Of a stretch of 64,000 nucleotides of DNA, positions 25,907 to 34,420 are shown one piece after another. A program made the translations under genes and the position numbers. The first letter of the stretch is position 1. Each line of letters begins with the position of its first letter. The notes under the pieces were generated by a model that searched no databases, was not told the DNA's origin, and saw only the letters and a program-made list of their open reading frames with translations. Origin of the DNA: Paractinoplanes ovalisporus (GTDB taxonomy: Bacteria > Actinomycetota > Actinomycetes > Mycobacteriales > Micromonosporaceae); contig NZ_JAENHP010000003.1 in assembly GCF_016834655.1 (NCBI RefSeq), forward strand, positions 186,001 through 250,000, read 5' to 3'.

Positions 25907-26509
25907 CTACGAGTCGGCGGGCACCCCGGTGGGACGTCCGTCGTATCGGTCGGCGATCGCTGTCAACCGCTTGGTGTGGGTCGGCCAGTCGGTGGCGGAC
26001 GGCATGTTGCTGTGGCGCGGCAGCAGGCCGACGGAACCGTCGAGCTGCTCGCGGAGGATGTCGGCGTGGCCGGCGTGGCGCTGCAGGTCGGCGGTCTTGT
26101 GGACCATGATCTCGTGGAGCGTGACGGCCGCGCCGCCCCAGTGGGCGACGTGCCCGACCGTTTCCAGTGTCAGGGTGTCGATGGTCTCGTCGGCGAACGC
26201 CTGGACGCGACGGTAGAGGTCCGTGATCCCGGCGGCGGTCTCCGTCTCGGTGGCGTACCAGCCGGCCAGCGGGTCAGGGTCGTCGGGGGACACCAGTTCG
26301 TCCGGTGTGGGCCATGTGCGGCCGAAGGTAGGGCCGAAGTAGATCACCTCGGTGTTCAGCGCGTGCTTGACCAGGCCCAGCAGGTTGGTGCCGGTCGGCG
26401 TGAGCGGCAACCGCTGCTCACGCTCGGAAAGTCCGTCCAGCTTCCAGAGCAGCACATCGCGTGCCCCTTGGAGATAAGTCTTCAACACATCCTTGGGTGC
26501 GGTGACCAT
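25907..26509 (-). CDS. DinB/DUF664 family protein
   Basis: A 200-residue four-helix-bundle protein of the DinB superfamily (DUF664 group), which includes mycothiol-dependent transferases. The metal-type histidines are in LVKHALNTE, the middle TLHEIMVHKTADLQRHAGHADILREQ and near the C-terminus. In actinobacteria such proteins often use mycothiol; the substrate is unknown. It is a single gene, divergent from the NUDIX gene with 133 bases between. Confidence 0.88.
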   Translation of the reverse strand: MVTAPKDVLKTYLQGARDVLLWKLDGLSEREQRLPLTPTGTNLLGLVKHALNTEVIYFGPTFGRTWPTPDELVSPDDPDPLAGWYATETETAAGITDLYRRVQAFADETIDTLTLETVGHVAHWGGAAVTLHEIMVHKTADLQRHAGHADILREQLDGSVGLLPRHSNMPSATDWPTHTKRLTAIADRYDGRPTGVPADS

Positions 26510-26642
26510 CCGGCCATCCTGCCAGGCCGGTACGAGCCGTCAGCCGGAGCGCACCCGAGGAGCGGACAGCTGACCGGTGAGGTCGTTGGTAGTCTGCCGC
26601 GGTGCCGATCATCGTCCGTCTCGTTGACCTGCCGGGCATGCC

Positions 26643-27140
26643 GTGACCGCCGGTCCGCGCCGCGCTGTGCGGGCGGTCATCCTGGATGAGGACGACCGGA
26701 TCCTGCTCTGCCGGTTCGTCTTTCCCCACCCGGCGGTGCCGGCGGCGGCGACCGCTGTCTGGGCGGCCCCCGGCGGCGGCATCGAACCCGGTGAGGAACC
26801 GCTGACGGCACTGCGCCGGGAACTGCTGGAAGAGACCGGTCTGGCGATCGGCGCCGATCCACCCCACGTCTGGCACCAGGAAGTTGCGGCCGTCGACCGT
26901 GCACCCGCCATCGTCAACGACTACTTCCTCGTCCGCGCGGCTCATTTCCAGCCCCGCGGCGAGGTGGCCGACGAGCAGCTCGTCGCCCAGGAGAAGCTGG
27001 ACGGGTTCCGGTGGTGGCACCTCTCGGAGATCACCGGATACCAGGGATCCGAGCTGTTCTCACCCCGCGACCTGGTGACACCGTTGACGGCACTGCTCAC
27101 GACCGGGACGCCCGACCGGCCGGTCCCGCTCGGCCTCTGA
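26643..27140 (+). CDS. NUDIX hydrolase
   Basis: A 165-residue NUDIX-fold pyrophosphohydrolase. The NUDIX box runs GGGIEPGEE...RELLEETGL at about residues 42-65 with all catalytic glutamates. Flanking strands (RAVRAVILDEDDRILLCRF) match the family. The nucleotide substrate cannot be read from sequence. It starts with GTG at 26643 and is 67 bases before the sigma factor gene. Confidence 0.92.
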   Translation: MTAGPRRAVRAVILDEDDRILLCRFVFPHPAVPAAATAVWAAPGGGIEPGEEPLTALRRELLEETGLAIGADPPHVWHQEVAAVDRAPAIVNDYFLVRAAHFQPRGEVADEQLVAQEKLDGFRWWHLSEITGYQGSELFSPRDLVTPLTALLTTGTPDRPVPLGL

Positions 27141-27207
27141 CGAGCTCCGGAAGCGCACGGTCGATGCCACCCCCGCCACCGGCGGCGGCTCGGGTAGCGT
27201 CGCCCGG

Positions 27208-28209
27208 GTGGATCTGGAAGTGGAGGGTGAGCGCTACCGCGGTGAGCTGCGCGTGCACTGCTACCGCATGCTCGGCTCCTTCGACGAGGCGGAAGACCTC
27301 GTGCAGGAGACGTTCCTGCGAGCCTGGCGCGGCCGCGACACCTTCGAAGGGCGGTCGTCGCTGCGGGTCTGGCTCTACCGGATCGCCACCAACGCGTGCC
27401 TCGACCACCTCGACGGCCGGAAGCGGCGGGTTGTTCTGCCGCACCACGTGGGGCCGCCGTCGGCCAGTTTCCACGAGACGCGGGCGGTGCCGGCCGAGGT
27501 GACCTGGCTGCAGCCGTTTCCCGACCACCTGTACGTCGCCCCGCGTGACCAGGAGCCCGAGGCCGCCGCGGTCGCCCGGGAGACGCTCGAGCTGGCCTTC
27601 CTCGCCGCCATTCAGCATCTGCCGGCCCGCCAGCGCGCGGTGGTGATCCTGCACGACGTGCTCGGCTGGCCCGCCCGGCAGACGGCGGGCGCGTTGGACG
27701 GCACGGTGGCGTCGGTCAACAGTGCTCTGCAGCGGGCCCGGGCCACGCTGCGCGAACACCTGCCACCGGGCCGGATGGACTGGGCGCCGGCCGCACCGCC
27801 CAGCGACGAGGACCGGCGGCTGCTGCGGCGCTACATGAGCGCCGTCGAACGCGGCGACCTCGACGAGATGGCCGGGCTGCTCGCCGAGGACGTGCGGACC
27901 ACCATGCCCCCGTACGCGGAATGGTTCCTCGGCCGCCCGTCGGTGCTCGAGGCCCTGTCGCTGAGCTGGAACCCGGACGGGCCGGACTACGTGGGGGAGT
28001 TCCGCGTGGTGCCGACCGCGGCCAACGGCCAGCTGGCGGCGGCCACCTACGTGAGGCCGCCGGGCGCTCCGGCGTACGCCGGCTTCGGGATCGGGGTCGT
28101 CACCGTGGAGCGCGGCCGGATCAGCGAGATCACGGCCTTCCACACGCCGTCGCTGTTCGCCGTGTTCGGGCTGCCCGATGAGTTTTCGGCGCCGCTACCG
28201 TCGTTATGA
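27208..28209 (+). CDS. ECF sigma factor with C-terminal SnoaL-like domain
   Basis: A 333-residue ECF sigma factor of the SigJ/SigG-like type with an added regulatory domain. Region 2 is seen in LRVHCYRMLGSFDEAEDLVQ and FEGRSSLRVWLYRIATNAC; region 4 in LPARQRAVVILHDVLGWPA and ASVNSALQRARATL. Residues of about 205-325 form a SnoaL-like cone domain that takes the place of an anti-sigma factor in these groups. It starts with GTG. The ATGA at its end couples it to the reductase-like gene, which is the likely partner or target. Confidence 0.88.
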   Translation: MDLEVEGERYRGELRVHCYRMLGSFDEAEDLVQETFLRAWRGRDTFEGRSSLRVWLYRIATNACLDHLDGRKRRVVLPHHVGPPSASFHETRAVPAEVTWLQPFPDHLYVAPRDQEPEAAAVARETLELAFLAAIQHLPARQRAVVILHDVLGWPARQTAGALDGTVASVNSALQRARATLREHLPPGRMDWAPAAPPSDEDRRLLRRYMSAVERGDLDEMAGLLAEDVRTTMPPYAEWFLGRPSVLEALSLSWNPDGPDYVGEFRVVPTAANGQLAAATYVRPPGAPAYAGFGIGVVTVERGRISEITAFHTPSLFAVFGLPDEFSAPLPSL

Positions 28210-28754
28210 CCATGGCAAAACTTCTGTACTCCGCGACCATGTCCCTCGACGGCTTCATCGCCGGGCCGGACGGCGACATGACCTGGATGACCAAACTGCC
28301 CGAGACCGGCCCGCACGAGGTCGCCGACGGGCTCTGGCAGCAGATCGGCTCTCTGCTCACGGGGGCCCGCACCTACCACGGCAACGACCCGAACGCCGGC
28401 ACCGACCAGGAGGGCGCCTTCAGCGGCCTGTGGTCGGGCCCGGAGTTCGTGCTCACCCACAACCCGCCCGCGCAGGCCACACCGGGCAGCACGTTCGTCA
28501 CCGACCTGTCGACGGCGGTGCAGGCGGCCAAGGAAGCGGCCGGCGACAAGTACGTCTGCGTCCTCGGCGCCGACGTGGCCGCCCAGTGCCTGGAGGCCGG
28601 TCTGCTCGACGAGATCCTGGTGTTCGTCGCCCCGGTGCTGCTGGGCGACGGCACGCCGCTGTTCCGTCAGGCCGGCGGCACGTTCGTGGCGCTCGACGAG
28701 ATCTCCTCGACGGCCGGCCCGACCCCGACGATCTGGTTGAGCGTACGCAGGTAG
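28206..28754 (+). CDS. Dihydrofolate reductase/RibD C-terminal domain protein
   Basis: A 182-residue NADPH-binding reductase-like protein. It opens with LLYSATMSLDGFIAGPDGDM and contains GADVAAQCLEAGLLDEILVF, both typical of the RibD C-terminal group. It is widespread beside ECF sigma genes and its substrate is unknown. The start overlaps the sigma factor stop by four bases. The last 88 bases overlap the convergent dapA-family gene, which is unusually long for such an overlap. Confidence 0.9.
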   Translation: MTMAKLLYSATMSLDGFIAGPDGDMTWMTKLPETGPHEVADGLWQQIGSLLTGARTYHGNDPNAGTDQEGAFSGLWSGPEFVLTHNPPAQATPGSTFVTDLSTAVQAAKEAAGDKYVCVLGADVAAQCLEAGLLDEILVFVAPVLLGDGTPLFRQAGGTFVALDEISSTAGPTPTIWLSVRR

Positions 28755-29530
28755 GGCAGCAGCGGCAGCCGTACGCCGGCGGTCGGGATGCGGCCGTCGG
28801 CGTGCAGCGCGGCCTTGATCACGGTGGGGTTGGGCTCGGCGAACAGGGCCAGCGACAACCGGGCCAGCCGGTGCCCCAGCGCCGGGTCCCACATCGAGAC
28901 CAGGGACGCGTAAGCGCTGGTCTCGATGTGGGCCGAGGCCAGGATCCCGCCGTGCGCGCCCAGCGCCAGCAGCGGTGAGATGAACGCGTCGTCCCCGCCG
29001 AGGATCGCGAAGTCGCGCGGCGGGTCGGCCATCAGCGCGATCACGTCGGCGTCGATCCCGCCCGCGGCCAGCTTGATGCCGGCCACCCCGTCGATGGCCG
29101 CGATCCGGCGCAGCGCGTCCACCGACAGCGTCTGCCCGGTGCGGTACGGCACGTGGTAGACGACCAGCGGCACCGCACTGCGGGCGGCCACCGACGACAG
29201 GTAGGCCACCACCCCGTCCTCGCCCGGCCGCACGAACGGCGGCACCAGGGTGAGCGCCGCCGCGGCCGACGCGGGCACCTCGTCCCCGCCGACGATCAGC
29301 GGGGCCGAGCGATCACGGGCGACCCGGGTGAGCAGGCCAAGAACCGACGACCGCTCGGCCGGGGACAGCGCCGACGGCTCGGCGGTGGTTCCCAAGGCGA
29401 CCAGCCCGGTCGCGCCGGCGTCCAGGCAGTCGTGGGCCAGCTGTTCCAAAGCGGTCAGGGCCACCGAGCCGTCGGCGGCGAACGGGGTGATCAACGGGAC
29501 GTACAGGCCACGGAGAGTCATGCCGGTCAC
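28667..29530 (-). CDS. Dihydrodipicolinate synthase/N-acetylneuraminate lyase family protein
   Basis: A 287-residue TIM-barrel aldolase of the DapA family. It has LITPFAADGSVALTAL, the GTTAEPSALS substrate loop, the Tyr in VVYHVPYRTG and the Schiff-base lysine in GVAGIKLAAG. The gene stands alone outside a lysine pathway cluster, so it may act on a different 2-oxo acid. Its C-terminal coding sequence overlaps the convergent reductase-like gene by 88 bases; both ends look native for their families. Confidence 0.88.
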   Translation of the reverse strand: MTGMTLRGLYVPLITPFAADGSVALTALEQLAHDCLDAGATGLVALGTTAEPSALSPAERSSVLGLLTRVARDRSAPLIVGGDEVPASAAAALTLVPPFVRPGEDGVVAYLSSVAARSAVPLVVYHVPYRTGQTLSVDALRRIAAIDGVAGIKLAAGGIDADVIALMADPPRDFAILGGDDAFISPLLALGAHGGILASAHIETSAYASLVSMWDPALGHRLARLSLALFAEPNPTVIKAALHADGRIPTAGVRLPLLPYLRTLNQIVGVGPAVEEISSSATNVPPA

Positions 29531-29578
29531 GGTCCCAGCCCCGTACGGGAAGGTCTATTTAATTGTGCTCGGCCACCG

Positions 29579-30604
29579 TTAAGCAGCGCTGAAATATGCG
29601 GCGCACGCGATGTTGTCCGTCGCGCCGGCCTCGCGGGCGGCGGTGACCAACCGGTCGACCACCTGTTGAGGGCCGGCCGCCGCGACCAGAGCCGCCTGCA
29701 GGTCCGCGCGCGGCACCACCGTGTGCAGGCCGTCCGAGCAGAGCAGATACCGGTCGCCGGGCAGCGCCGTCCGCAGCGCCAGGTCGGCCTCGACGCCGTC
29801 ACCCGCGCCCAGGGCCCGCACGAGCAGGGCCCGCCGTTCGTGCCCGGCCGCCTCGTCCGGTGAGAGTCTGCCCTGGTCGACCTGGGTCTGCACCCAGGTG
29901 TGGTCCTGGGTCAGCAGCGTCATCCCGCCGTTGCGCAGCAGATAGACGCGGGTGTCGCCGACGTGCACCAGCGCCAGCCGGGACCCCTGGCGCACCAGCG
30001 CGGTCAGCGTCGTCGCCGGTTGGTCGGCCGGGGACAGGGCCCGGATCGCCCGGTCGCCGGCCTCCACCGCGTCGGCGAGGTCCCCGAGCGAGGCGCCCGC
30101 CGCCTGCTTCAGGGCGTCGATCGCCGCCTCGGCCGCCGCGCCGCCGAACGGTCCGCGGACGCCGTCGGCCACGGCGACCAGGTCCGGCCCCGCGTACGCA
30201 CGGTCCTCGTTGTCGTCACGCGTCGTGCCGGGGTCGGTCGTCGCCGCGTACAGGAAATCGCTCATGCTCTTGTCCTTTCCGGACAGGTGCCGAACGAGGT
30301 CGGATGTCAGTCGCGCCCGGGCGGCCGTGTCGGCGCGGACCTGGCGCCAGAAGACCTCGACCGCGGCCGCCGCCTCGACGGGCGGCAGCGAGCACACCGT
30401 GCGGATCTCCTCCAGCGGCATGCCGATCGAGCGCAGCCGGCCGATCAGATGCGCGTGCCCGAGCTGCGCCTCGTCGTAGTAGCGGTAGGCCGACTCGGCG
30501 TCCACGGCGGCCGGGGTCAGCAGGCCCATCTCGTCGTAGAGCCGCAACGCCTTCGGGGTCAGCCTCGCCGCCCGGGCGAACGCCCCGATCGTCAGCAGAG
30601 CCAC
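29579..30604 (-). CDS. MerR-type regulator fused to a PP2C phosphatase domain
   Basis: A 341-residue two-domain protein. Residues 3-105 are a MerR helix-turn-helix and coiled coil (LLTIGAFARAARLTPKALRL, then YRYYDEAQLGHAHLIGRLRS). Residues 115-340 are a PP2C-type Ser/Thr phosphatase with the metal motifs TRDDNEDRA, VAVADGVRG, LLCSDGLHTV and ATDNIACA intact. The usual MerR effector domain is replaced by the phosphatase. The GTG at 30604 has GAGGAGG seven bases upstream; a longer frame to 30649 is less likely. Confidence 0.9.
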   Translation of the reverse strand: MALLTIGAFARAARLTPKALRLYDEMGLLTPAAVDAESAYRYYDEAQLGHAHLIGRLRSIGMPLEEIRTVCSLPPVEAAAAVEVFWRQVRADTAARARLTSDLVRHLSGKDKSMSDFLYAATTDPGTTRDDNEDRAYAGPDLVAVADGVRGPFGGAAAEAAIDALKQAAGASLGDLADAVEAGDRAIRALSPADQPATTLTALVRQGSRLALVHVGDTRVYLLRNGGMTLLTQDHTWVQTQVDQGRLSPDEAAGHERRALLVRALGAGDGVEADLALRTALPGDRYLLCSDGLHTVVPRADLQAALVAAAGPQQVVDRLVTAAREAGATDNIACAAYFSAA

Positions 30605-30674
30605 AGCGACATCCTCCTCGTGCCGGTCACCGCGACCGGCACCCGCCACGCTGGGCCTTCCCCCAAGGTCAAAG

Positions 30675-31874
30675 TCAAGGTCCCGCCGTACGGGCGTTCA
30701 GCCGCGCCGCCCGCAGGGTCAGGTACCGCTTCTCCGGCTCGCTGGTCGTCGCCGCCGCGGCCACCCGGTAGGCGGCGGCCGCCCCCACGTCGTCGCCCGC
30801 GAGTTCGAGCAGGTGAGCCCGCGTGGCCGCGACCCGGTGATGCCCGTCCAGCCGCGCCTCCAGCGCCGCCACCAGGTCGAGACCCGCGGCCGGCCCGTCC
30901 ACCATCGCCACCGCGATCGCCCGGTTCAGCGCCACCACCGGGCTGGCCGTCATCCGTTCGAGCAACCCGTAGAGCGCGACGATCTGCGGCCAGTCGGTGG
31001 CGGTCACCGAGGGCGCGCGATCGTGCAGGGCCGCGATGGCCGCCTGCAGCTGGTATTCGCCGACCTGCCCGCGCCGGAACGCGGCGTCGAGGATCGCCGT
31101 GCCCTCCTTGATCAGGTCGGCGTCCCACCGGGATCGGTCCTGCTCGGCCAGGGGCACCAGCTGCCCGCCGGTTCCCGTGCGGGCCGGGCGGCGCGCGTCG
31201 GTGAGCAGCATCAGCGCCAGCAGCCCGGCCACCTCGCCGTCTTCGGGCCGTCGCTGCCACACCATCCGGGTCAGCCGGATCGCCTCGGCCGACAGCTCGA
31301 CCCGGTGCACGGCGTCGCCGCTGCTCGCGTACCCCTCGTTGAAGATCAGGTAGAGCACCCGCAGGGCGGCCGTCAGCCGGGTGGCCGACGAGTCGAACGG
31401 CACCCCGCGGATGCGCTGCTTGGCCCGGCTGATCCGCTGGCCCATGGTCGGCTCGGGCACCAGGAACGCCCGCGCGATCTCGGCCGTGGTCAGCCCGCCG
31501 ACCGCCCGCAGGGTCAACGCGACCGCCGCGGCGTCGCCCAGCGCCGGGTGGCAGCACATCAGCAGCACGTCGAGCGTGTCGTCCCGGTCGTAGGCGGCCC
31601 CGGCCGGTTCGCGCAGCGCGGCCGTGATCTCGCGGCGGCGCCGGGCCTGCTCGCCGCGCAGCTGGTCGAGCATCTTGCGCGTCGCCGTCTGGATCAGCCA
31701 GCCGCGCGGGTTCTCCGGTGTGCCGTCCACCGGCCAGTGCGTGGCCGCCGCCAGCAGGGCTTCCTGCACCGCGTCCTCGGCCGCCTCGAAGTCGCCGAAC
31801 CGGTGGGTGAGCACGCCGACGACCTGCGGCGCGAGGGCGCGCAGCAGGTCGTCGATCCGGTCCGGGCCGCTCAC
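30675..31874 (-). CDS. ECF42-type RNA polymerase sigma factor
   Basis: A 399-residue sigma factor of the ECF42 group. Region 2 (THRFGDFEAAEDAVQEALLA), region 4 (GGLTTAEIARAFLVPEPTMG) and a long helical C-terminal domain of about 200 residues (LYLIFNEGYASSGDAVHRVE, then IAALHDRAPSVTATDWPQIV) are all present. ECF42 factors lack anti-sigma genes and are controlled through their C-terminal part and YCII partners. It starts with GTG, overlapping the YCII stop by four bases. Confidence 0.94.
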   Translation of the reverse strand: MSGPDRIDDLLRALAPQVVGVLTHRFGDFEAAEDAVQEALLAAATHWPVDGTPENPRGWLIQTATRKMLDQLRGEQARRRREITAALREPAGAAYDRDDTLDVLLMCCHPALGDAAAVALTLRAVGGLTTAEIARAFLVPEPTMGQRISRAKQRIRGVPFDSSATRLTAALRVLYLIFNEGYASSGDAVHRVELSAEAIRLTRMVWQRRPEDGEVAGLLALMLLTDARRPARTGTGGQLVPLAEQDRSRWDADLIKEGTAILDAAFRRGQVGEYQLQAAIAALHDRAPSVTATDWPQIVALYGLLERMTASPVVALNRAIAVAMVDGPAAGLDLVAALEARLDGHHRVAATRAHLLELAGDDVGAAAAYRVAAAATTSEPEKRYLTLRAARLNARTAGP

Positions 31875-32284
31875 CGCTCGGCGGTCAGCGCCTCGAAGTC
31901 GGAGTCGTCCATCACCCGGCGCACCCCGATCGGCTGCTGCAGCGGCACCCCGCCCGGCCCCGGCACGGCCGACACCTTGGCGGCGATCTCGAACGCGCGC
32001 TGCTCGGAGACGACCTCGACGATCTGGAAGCCGGCCAGGAACTCCTTGGATTCGGGGAACACGCCGTCGGTGACCACGGGCGGGCCGCCGTCGCTGGTGA
32101 CCTCCCGGGCGAACTCGGGCCCGGTCAGCGCGTGCTGGTCGACGAGCTCACCGCTGTCGAGCAGTTCCTGGCGCAGCGCGCCGTAGTAGTCCATGTGGGC
32201 CTGTACGTCGGCCGGTTTCCACTCGTCCATCGGCGTCTCGACGGCGCCCGGGCGGTGATCGACGATCAGGATGTACTTCGGCAT
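31871..32284 (-). CDS. YCII-related (DGPF) protein partnered with ECF42
   Basis: A 137-residue YCII-fold protein, the usual companion and target of ECF42 sigma factors. It opens with KYILIVDHRPGAVETP and has the DGPF-like site in VVTDGVFPESKEFLAGFQIV. Its reaction is not established. The ATG at 32284 follows a GAGGAG site and matches family starts; an upstream GTG at 32296 overlaps that site. Confidence 0.92.
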   Translation of the reverse strand: MPKYILIVDHRPGAVETPMDEWKPADVQAHMDYYGALRQELLDSGELVDQHALTGPEFAREVTSDGGPPVVTDGVFPESKEFLAGFQIVEVVSEQRAFEIAAKVSAVPGPGGVPLQQPIGVRRVMDDSDFEALTAER

Positions 32285-32334
32285 GTCCGGCTCCACTCCT
32301 CGTTGGTCACTCTCACCCCCTGAACGGGGCCGGC

Positions 32335-32904
32335 CTACGGATTTCGACAGTCTCCCCGGAGAATTCTCGGACTTTCCAGGTCGGAGTGGTCGATGAGGAC
32401 GTCGGCCCTGGTCCGCGGGTCGCAGGCGGCGAAGTAGAGGCGCTGCCCGCCGACGTAGCGGGCCTGGCTGGGATGTGCCGGGTCGGGGTGGGAGCCGTCG
32501 CGGGCGGCCATCCGCGGCACGGTCACCTCGAACGGCGCCTCCAGGAAGACCGTGAACTCCCAGAGCCCGCGCAGCTCGTCGCGGTGCAGGAACAGGCCGT
32601 CGACGATCAGCGCGGCGCCGGTGGGTGCGGTCTCGGGGCAGGGTGTGTCCACGCTGCGGTGGTAGCGGCGGTCACCGCCGGGGCCCAGGGGCAGCAGCAC
32701 CCGCTCGATCAGGGCGGGGTAGTCGTAGCTGTCGAGCCAGAACCCCTCGGGGGAATGGCGACCGCGCTGATGGCGTACGGGAGCCGGGTGGAGAAAGTCG
32801 TCGGCCGAAACCTGCACGACGGGGCGGCCGCGGTCGTTCAGGCTGCGGGCCAGCTCACGGGCGAAGGTCGTCTTGCCGACGCCGTCCACCCCGTCGACCG
32901 CCAC
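32335..32904 (-). CDS. Uridine-kinase-like P-loop kinase
   Basis: A 189-residue kinase of the uridine kinase/phosphoribulokinase superfamily. Walker A is GVDGVGKTTF at about residue 5. The DDFLHPAPVRHQRG substrate loop and DYPALIERVLLPL match the actinobacterial uridine-kinase-like group. The N-terminus is very short, because relatives have 15-20 residues before the P-loop; the frame is open upstream without a normal start codon, so an unusual start or an earlier one inside the lipoprotein gene is possible. It lies 37 bases after that gene. Confidence 0.83.
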   Translation of the reverse strand: MAVDGVDGVGKTTFARELARSLNDRGRPVVQVSADDFLHPAPVRHQRGRHSPEGFWLDSYDYPALIERVLLPLGPGGDRRYHRSVDTPCPETAPTGAALIVDGLFLHRDELRGLWEFTVFLEAPFEVTVPRMAARDGSHPDPAHPSQARYVGGQRLYFAACDPRTRADVLIDHSDLESPRILRGDCRNP

Positions 32905-32941
32905 CCGGGGCGCGCCGGGCGGCAGCAGGGCGGCGACGCGG

Positions 32942-33730
32942 TCAGTCGTAGTAGAAATCGGCCGCCTCCGCGGTCCGCGACGGCTTCTTGATGCCGGACG
33001 ACTGGCCGTGACCGGAGAACTTCGTGGTCATCTTGACCGTCTCCTTGGCGACGATCTTGGCGTTGACGATCGTCACCCAGCCGTTGGCGTCGGTGGTGGC
33101 GCTGAACTCGGCATCCGGCCCGAAGATGCTGAACACGATGATGCTGGGCGCGCCCAGCGGCAGGAACTCGTCGGTGTCGGCCGGGTTGGGGTCGAACGTG
33201 CCGGCGAACGTGTTCGGGCCGGTCCGGCGCACGGTCTTGATCGCGCCGCTGAACGCGGCCAGCCCGACCGGGTCGGTCATGTCGACGCGCAGGTAGCTGT
33301 CCTTCTTGAGCTTGGCCATGTCCAGGTGCACCCAGCGGCTCTCGCCGGGCTCCTTCTGCCAGAGGTCGTCGCCGATCACCACGGTCTGCGTGGTGTGCGG
33401 GTTGACGCCGCCGGTGTACTTCATGGTGGTCTGCATCTTCCTGGTGCGCCGGTCGTAGGCGCCGGTGCCGGTGACCCGCTGCTTGTCGGGCAGCTGGCTG
33501 TTCACGCTGTATTTGTAGGTGGCGTTGTGGGTCTTGCGCAGGGCCGCCTTGAAGACCTCGGTCGCGTCGTCGGTCGCCGGGTCGGGGGCCGCGCTCCCGT
33601 CCGGGGCCGGGGCGCCGCTGGCCCCCGAGGCGGGCGACACGGCACGGATGCCGACAGTCGGCACACCGCAGCCGGCCAGCAGGGCACCGGCCGTGGTGAG
33701 AACGAGCAGGGCTGAGCCGTAGCGCTTCAA
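32942..33730 (-). CDS. LppX/LprAFG-like lipoprotein
   Basis: A 262-residue exported lipoprotein. The lipobox LLAGC puts the acylated Cys at residue 21. After a Pro/Ala/Ser linker, the domain with TEVFKAALRKTHNATYKYSV, DDLWQKEPGESRWVHLDMA and GVGLAAFSGA-type segments is similar to the LppX/LprG lipid-binding fold of actinobacteria. It may carry a lipid or sense the envelope; partners are not apparent nearby. Confidence 0.82.
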   Translation of the reverse strand: MKRYGSALLVLTTAGALLAGCGVPTVGIRAVSPASGASGAPAPDGSAAPDPATDDATEVFKAALRKTHNATYKYSVNSQLPDKQRVTGTGAYDRRTRKMQTTMKYTGGVNPHTTQTVVIGDDLWQKEPGESRWVHLDMAKLKKDSYLRVDMTDPVGLAAFSGAIKTVRRTGPNTFAGTFDPNPADTDEFLPLGAPSIIVFSIFGPDAEFSATTDANGWVTIVNAKIVAKETVKMTTKFSGHGQSSGIKKPSRTAEAADFYYD

Positions 33731-33863
33731 AAGTTTCCCCCCGTTGAGCGAAGCAGCCCGGAAACCCTAAACGATCTCCGCTCGCGGTGAGACCCCGTGA
33801 ACCCGTCCGACGTGCGCAAAGTGGTCGATCCCATACCGCGGATCTGCGCCGGCGGCCGTCCAG

Positions 33864-34409
33864 CTAGCGCTGCATCACCCACACCGGCAGCGGATCGCTG
33901 ATCTCGTTCACCACCTGCCAGCCGGCGCGGCGGTAGAACTCGACATTGGCCGGGTTGCTGGTCTCGAGCACCGCGGGCAGCCCGTCGGCGGCGGCCCGGT
34001 CGAGACCCGCATGCATGACGGCCTGGGCCCAGCGGCGGCCCGTGAAGTCGGGGTGGGTGCCGAGCACGCCCAGATACCAGAACGGGCCCGCGGGCAGGGC
34101 GGCGTGCACGGCCTCGTCGTACTGCCGGACCCGTTTGAGCTCGGCCTCGGGCAGCTCGGCGGCCAGGTTGTCCGACGGGTGGTCGACGTCCGGCGGCTCC
34201 CAGATCGCGGTGGCCGCGCCCTGCTGGATCGTCCAGACGGTGCGCCGGTCGACCCGCTTGTCGAAGCAGACCCCGAAAAAGGCTTCCGCGTACGCCGGGT
34301 AGGTCGTGTCGTCCGGGAACAGGTGCCGCAGGACGGGATCGTTCACGAACGCGGCCACGAGGGCGCCGACAATCGCCGGACGGTCCTCGGGGCGGGCAAC
34401 GGTGATCAC
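33864..34409 (-). CDS. GNAT family N-acetyltransferase
   Basis: A 181-residue acetyltransferase. The acetyl-CoA motif is seen as FWYLGVLGTHPDFTGRRWAQ with the following helix AVMHAGLDRAAADG, and the C-terminal NPANVEFYRRAGWQVV is typical. The substrate is unknown. GTG at 34409 starts the protein; the frame is open for 730 bases upstream, but that is antisense-like extension through the thioesterase gene. Confidence 0.9.
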   Translation of the reverse strand: MITVARPEDRPAIVGALVAAFVNDPVLRHLFPDDTTYPAYAEAFFGVCFDKRVDRRTVWTIQQGAATAIWEPPDVDHPSDNLAAELPEAELKRVRQYDEAVHAALPAGPFWYLGVLGTHPDFTGRRWAQAVMHAGLDRAAADGLPAVLETSNPANVEFYRRAGWQVVNEISDPLPVWVMQR

Positions 34410-34420
34410 AAAATCCGAGC

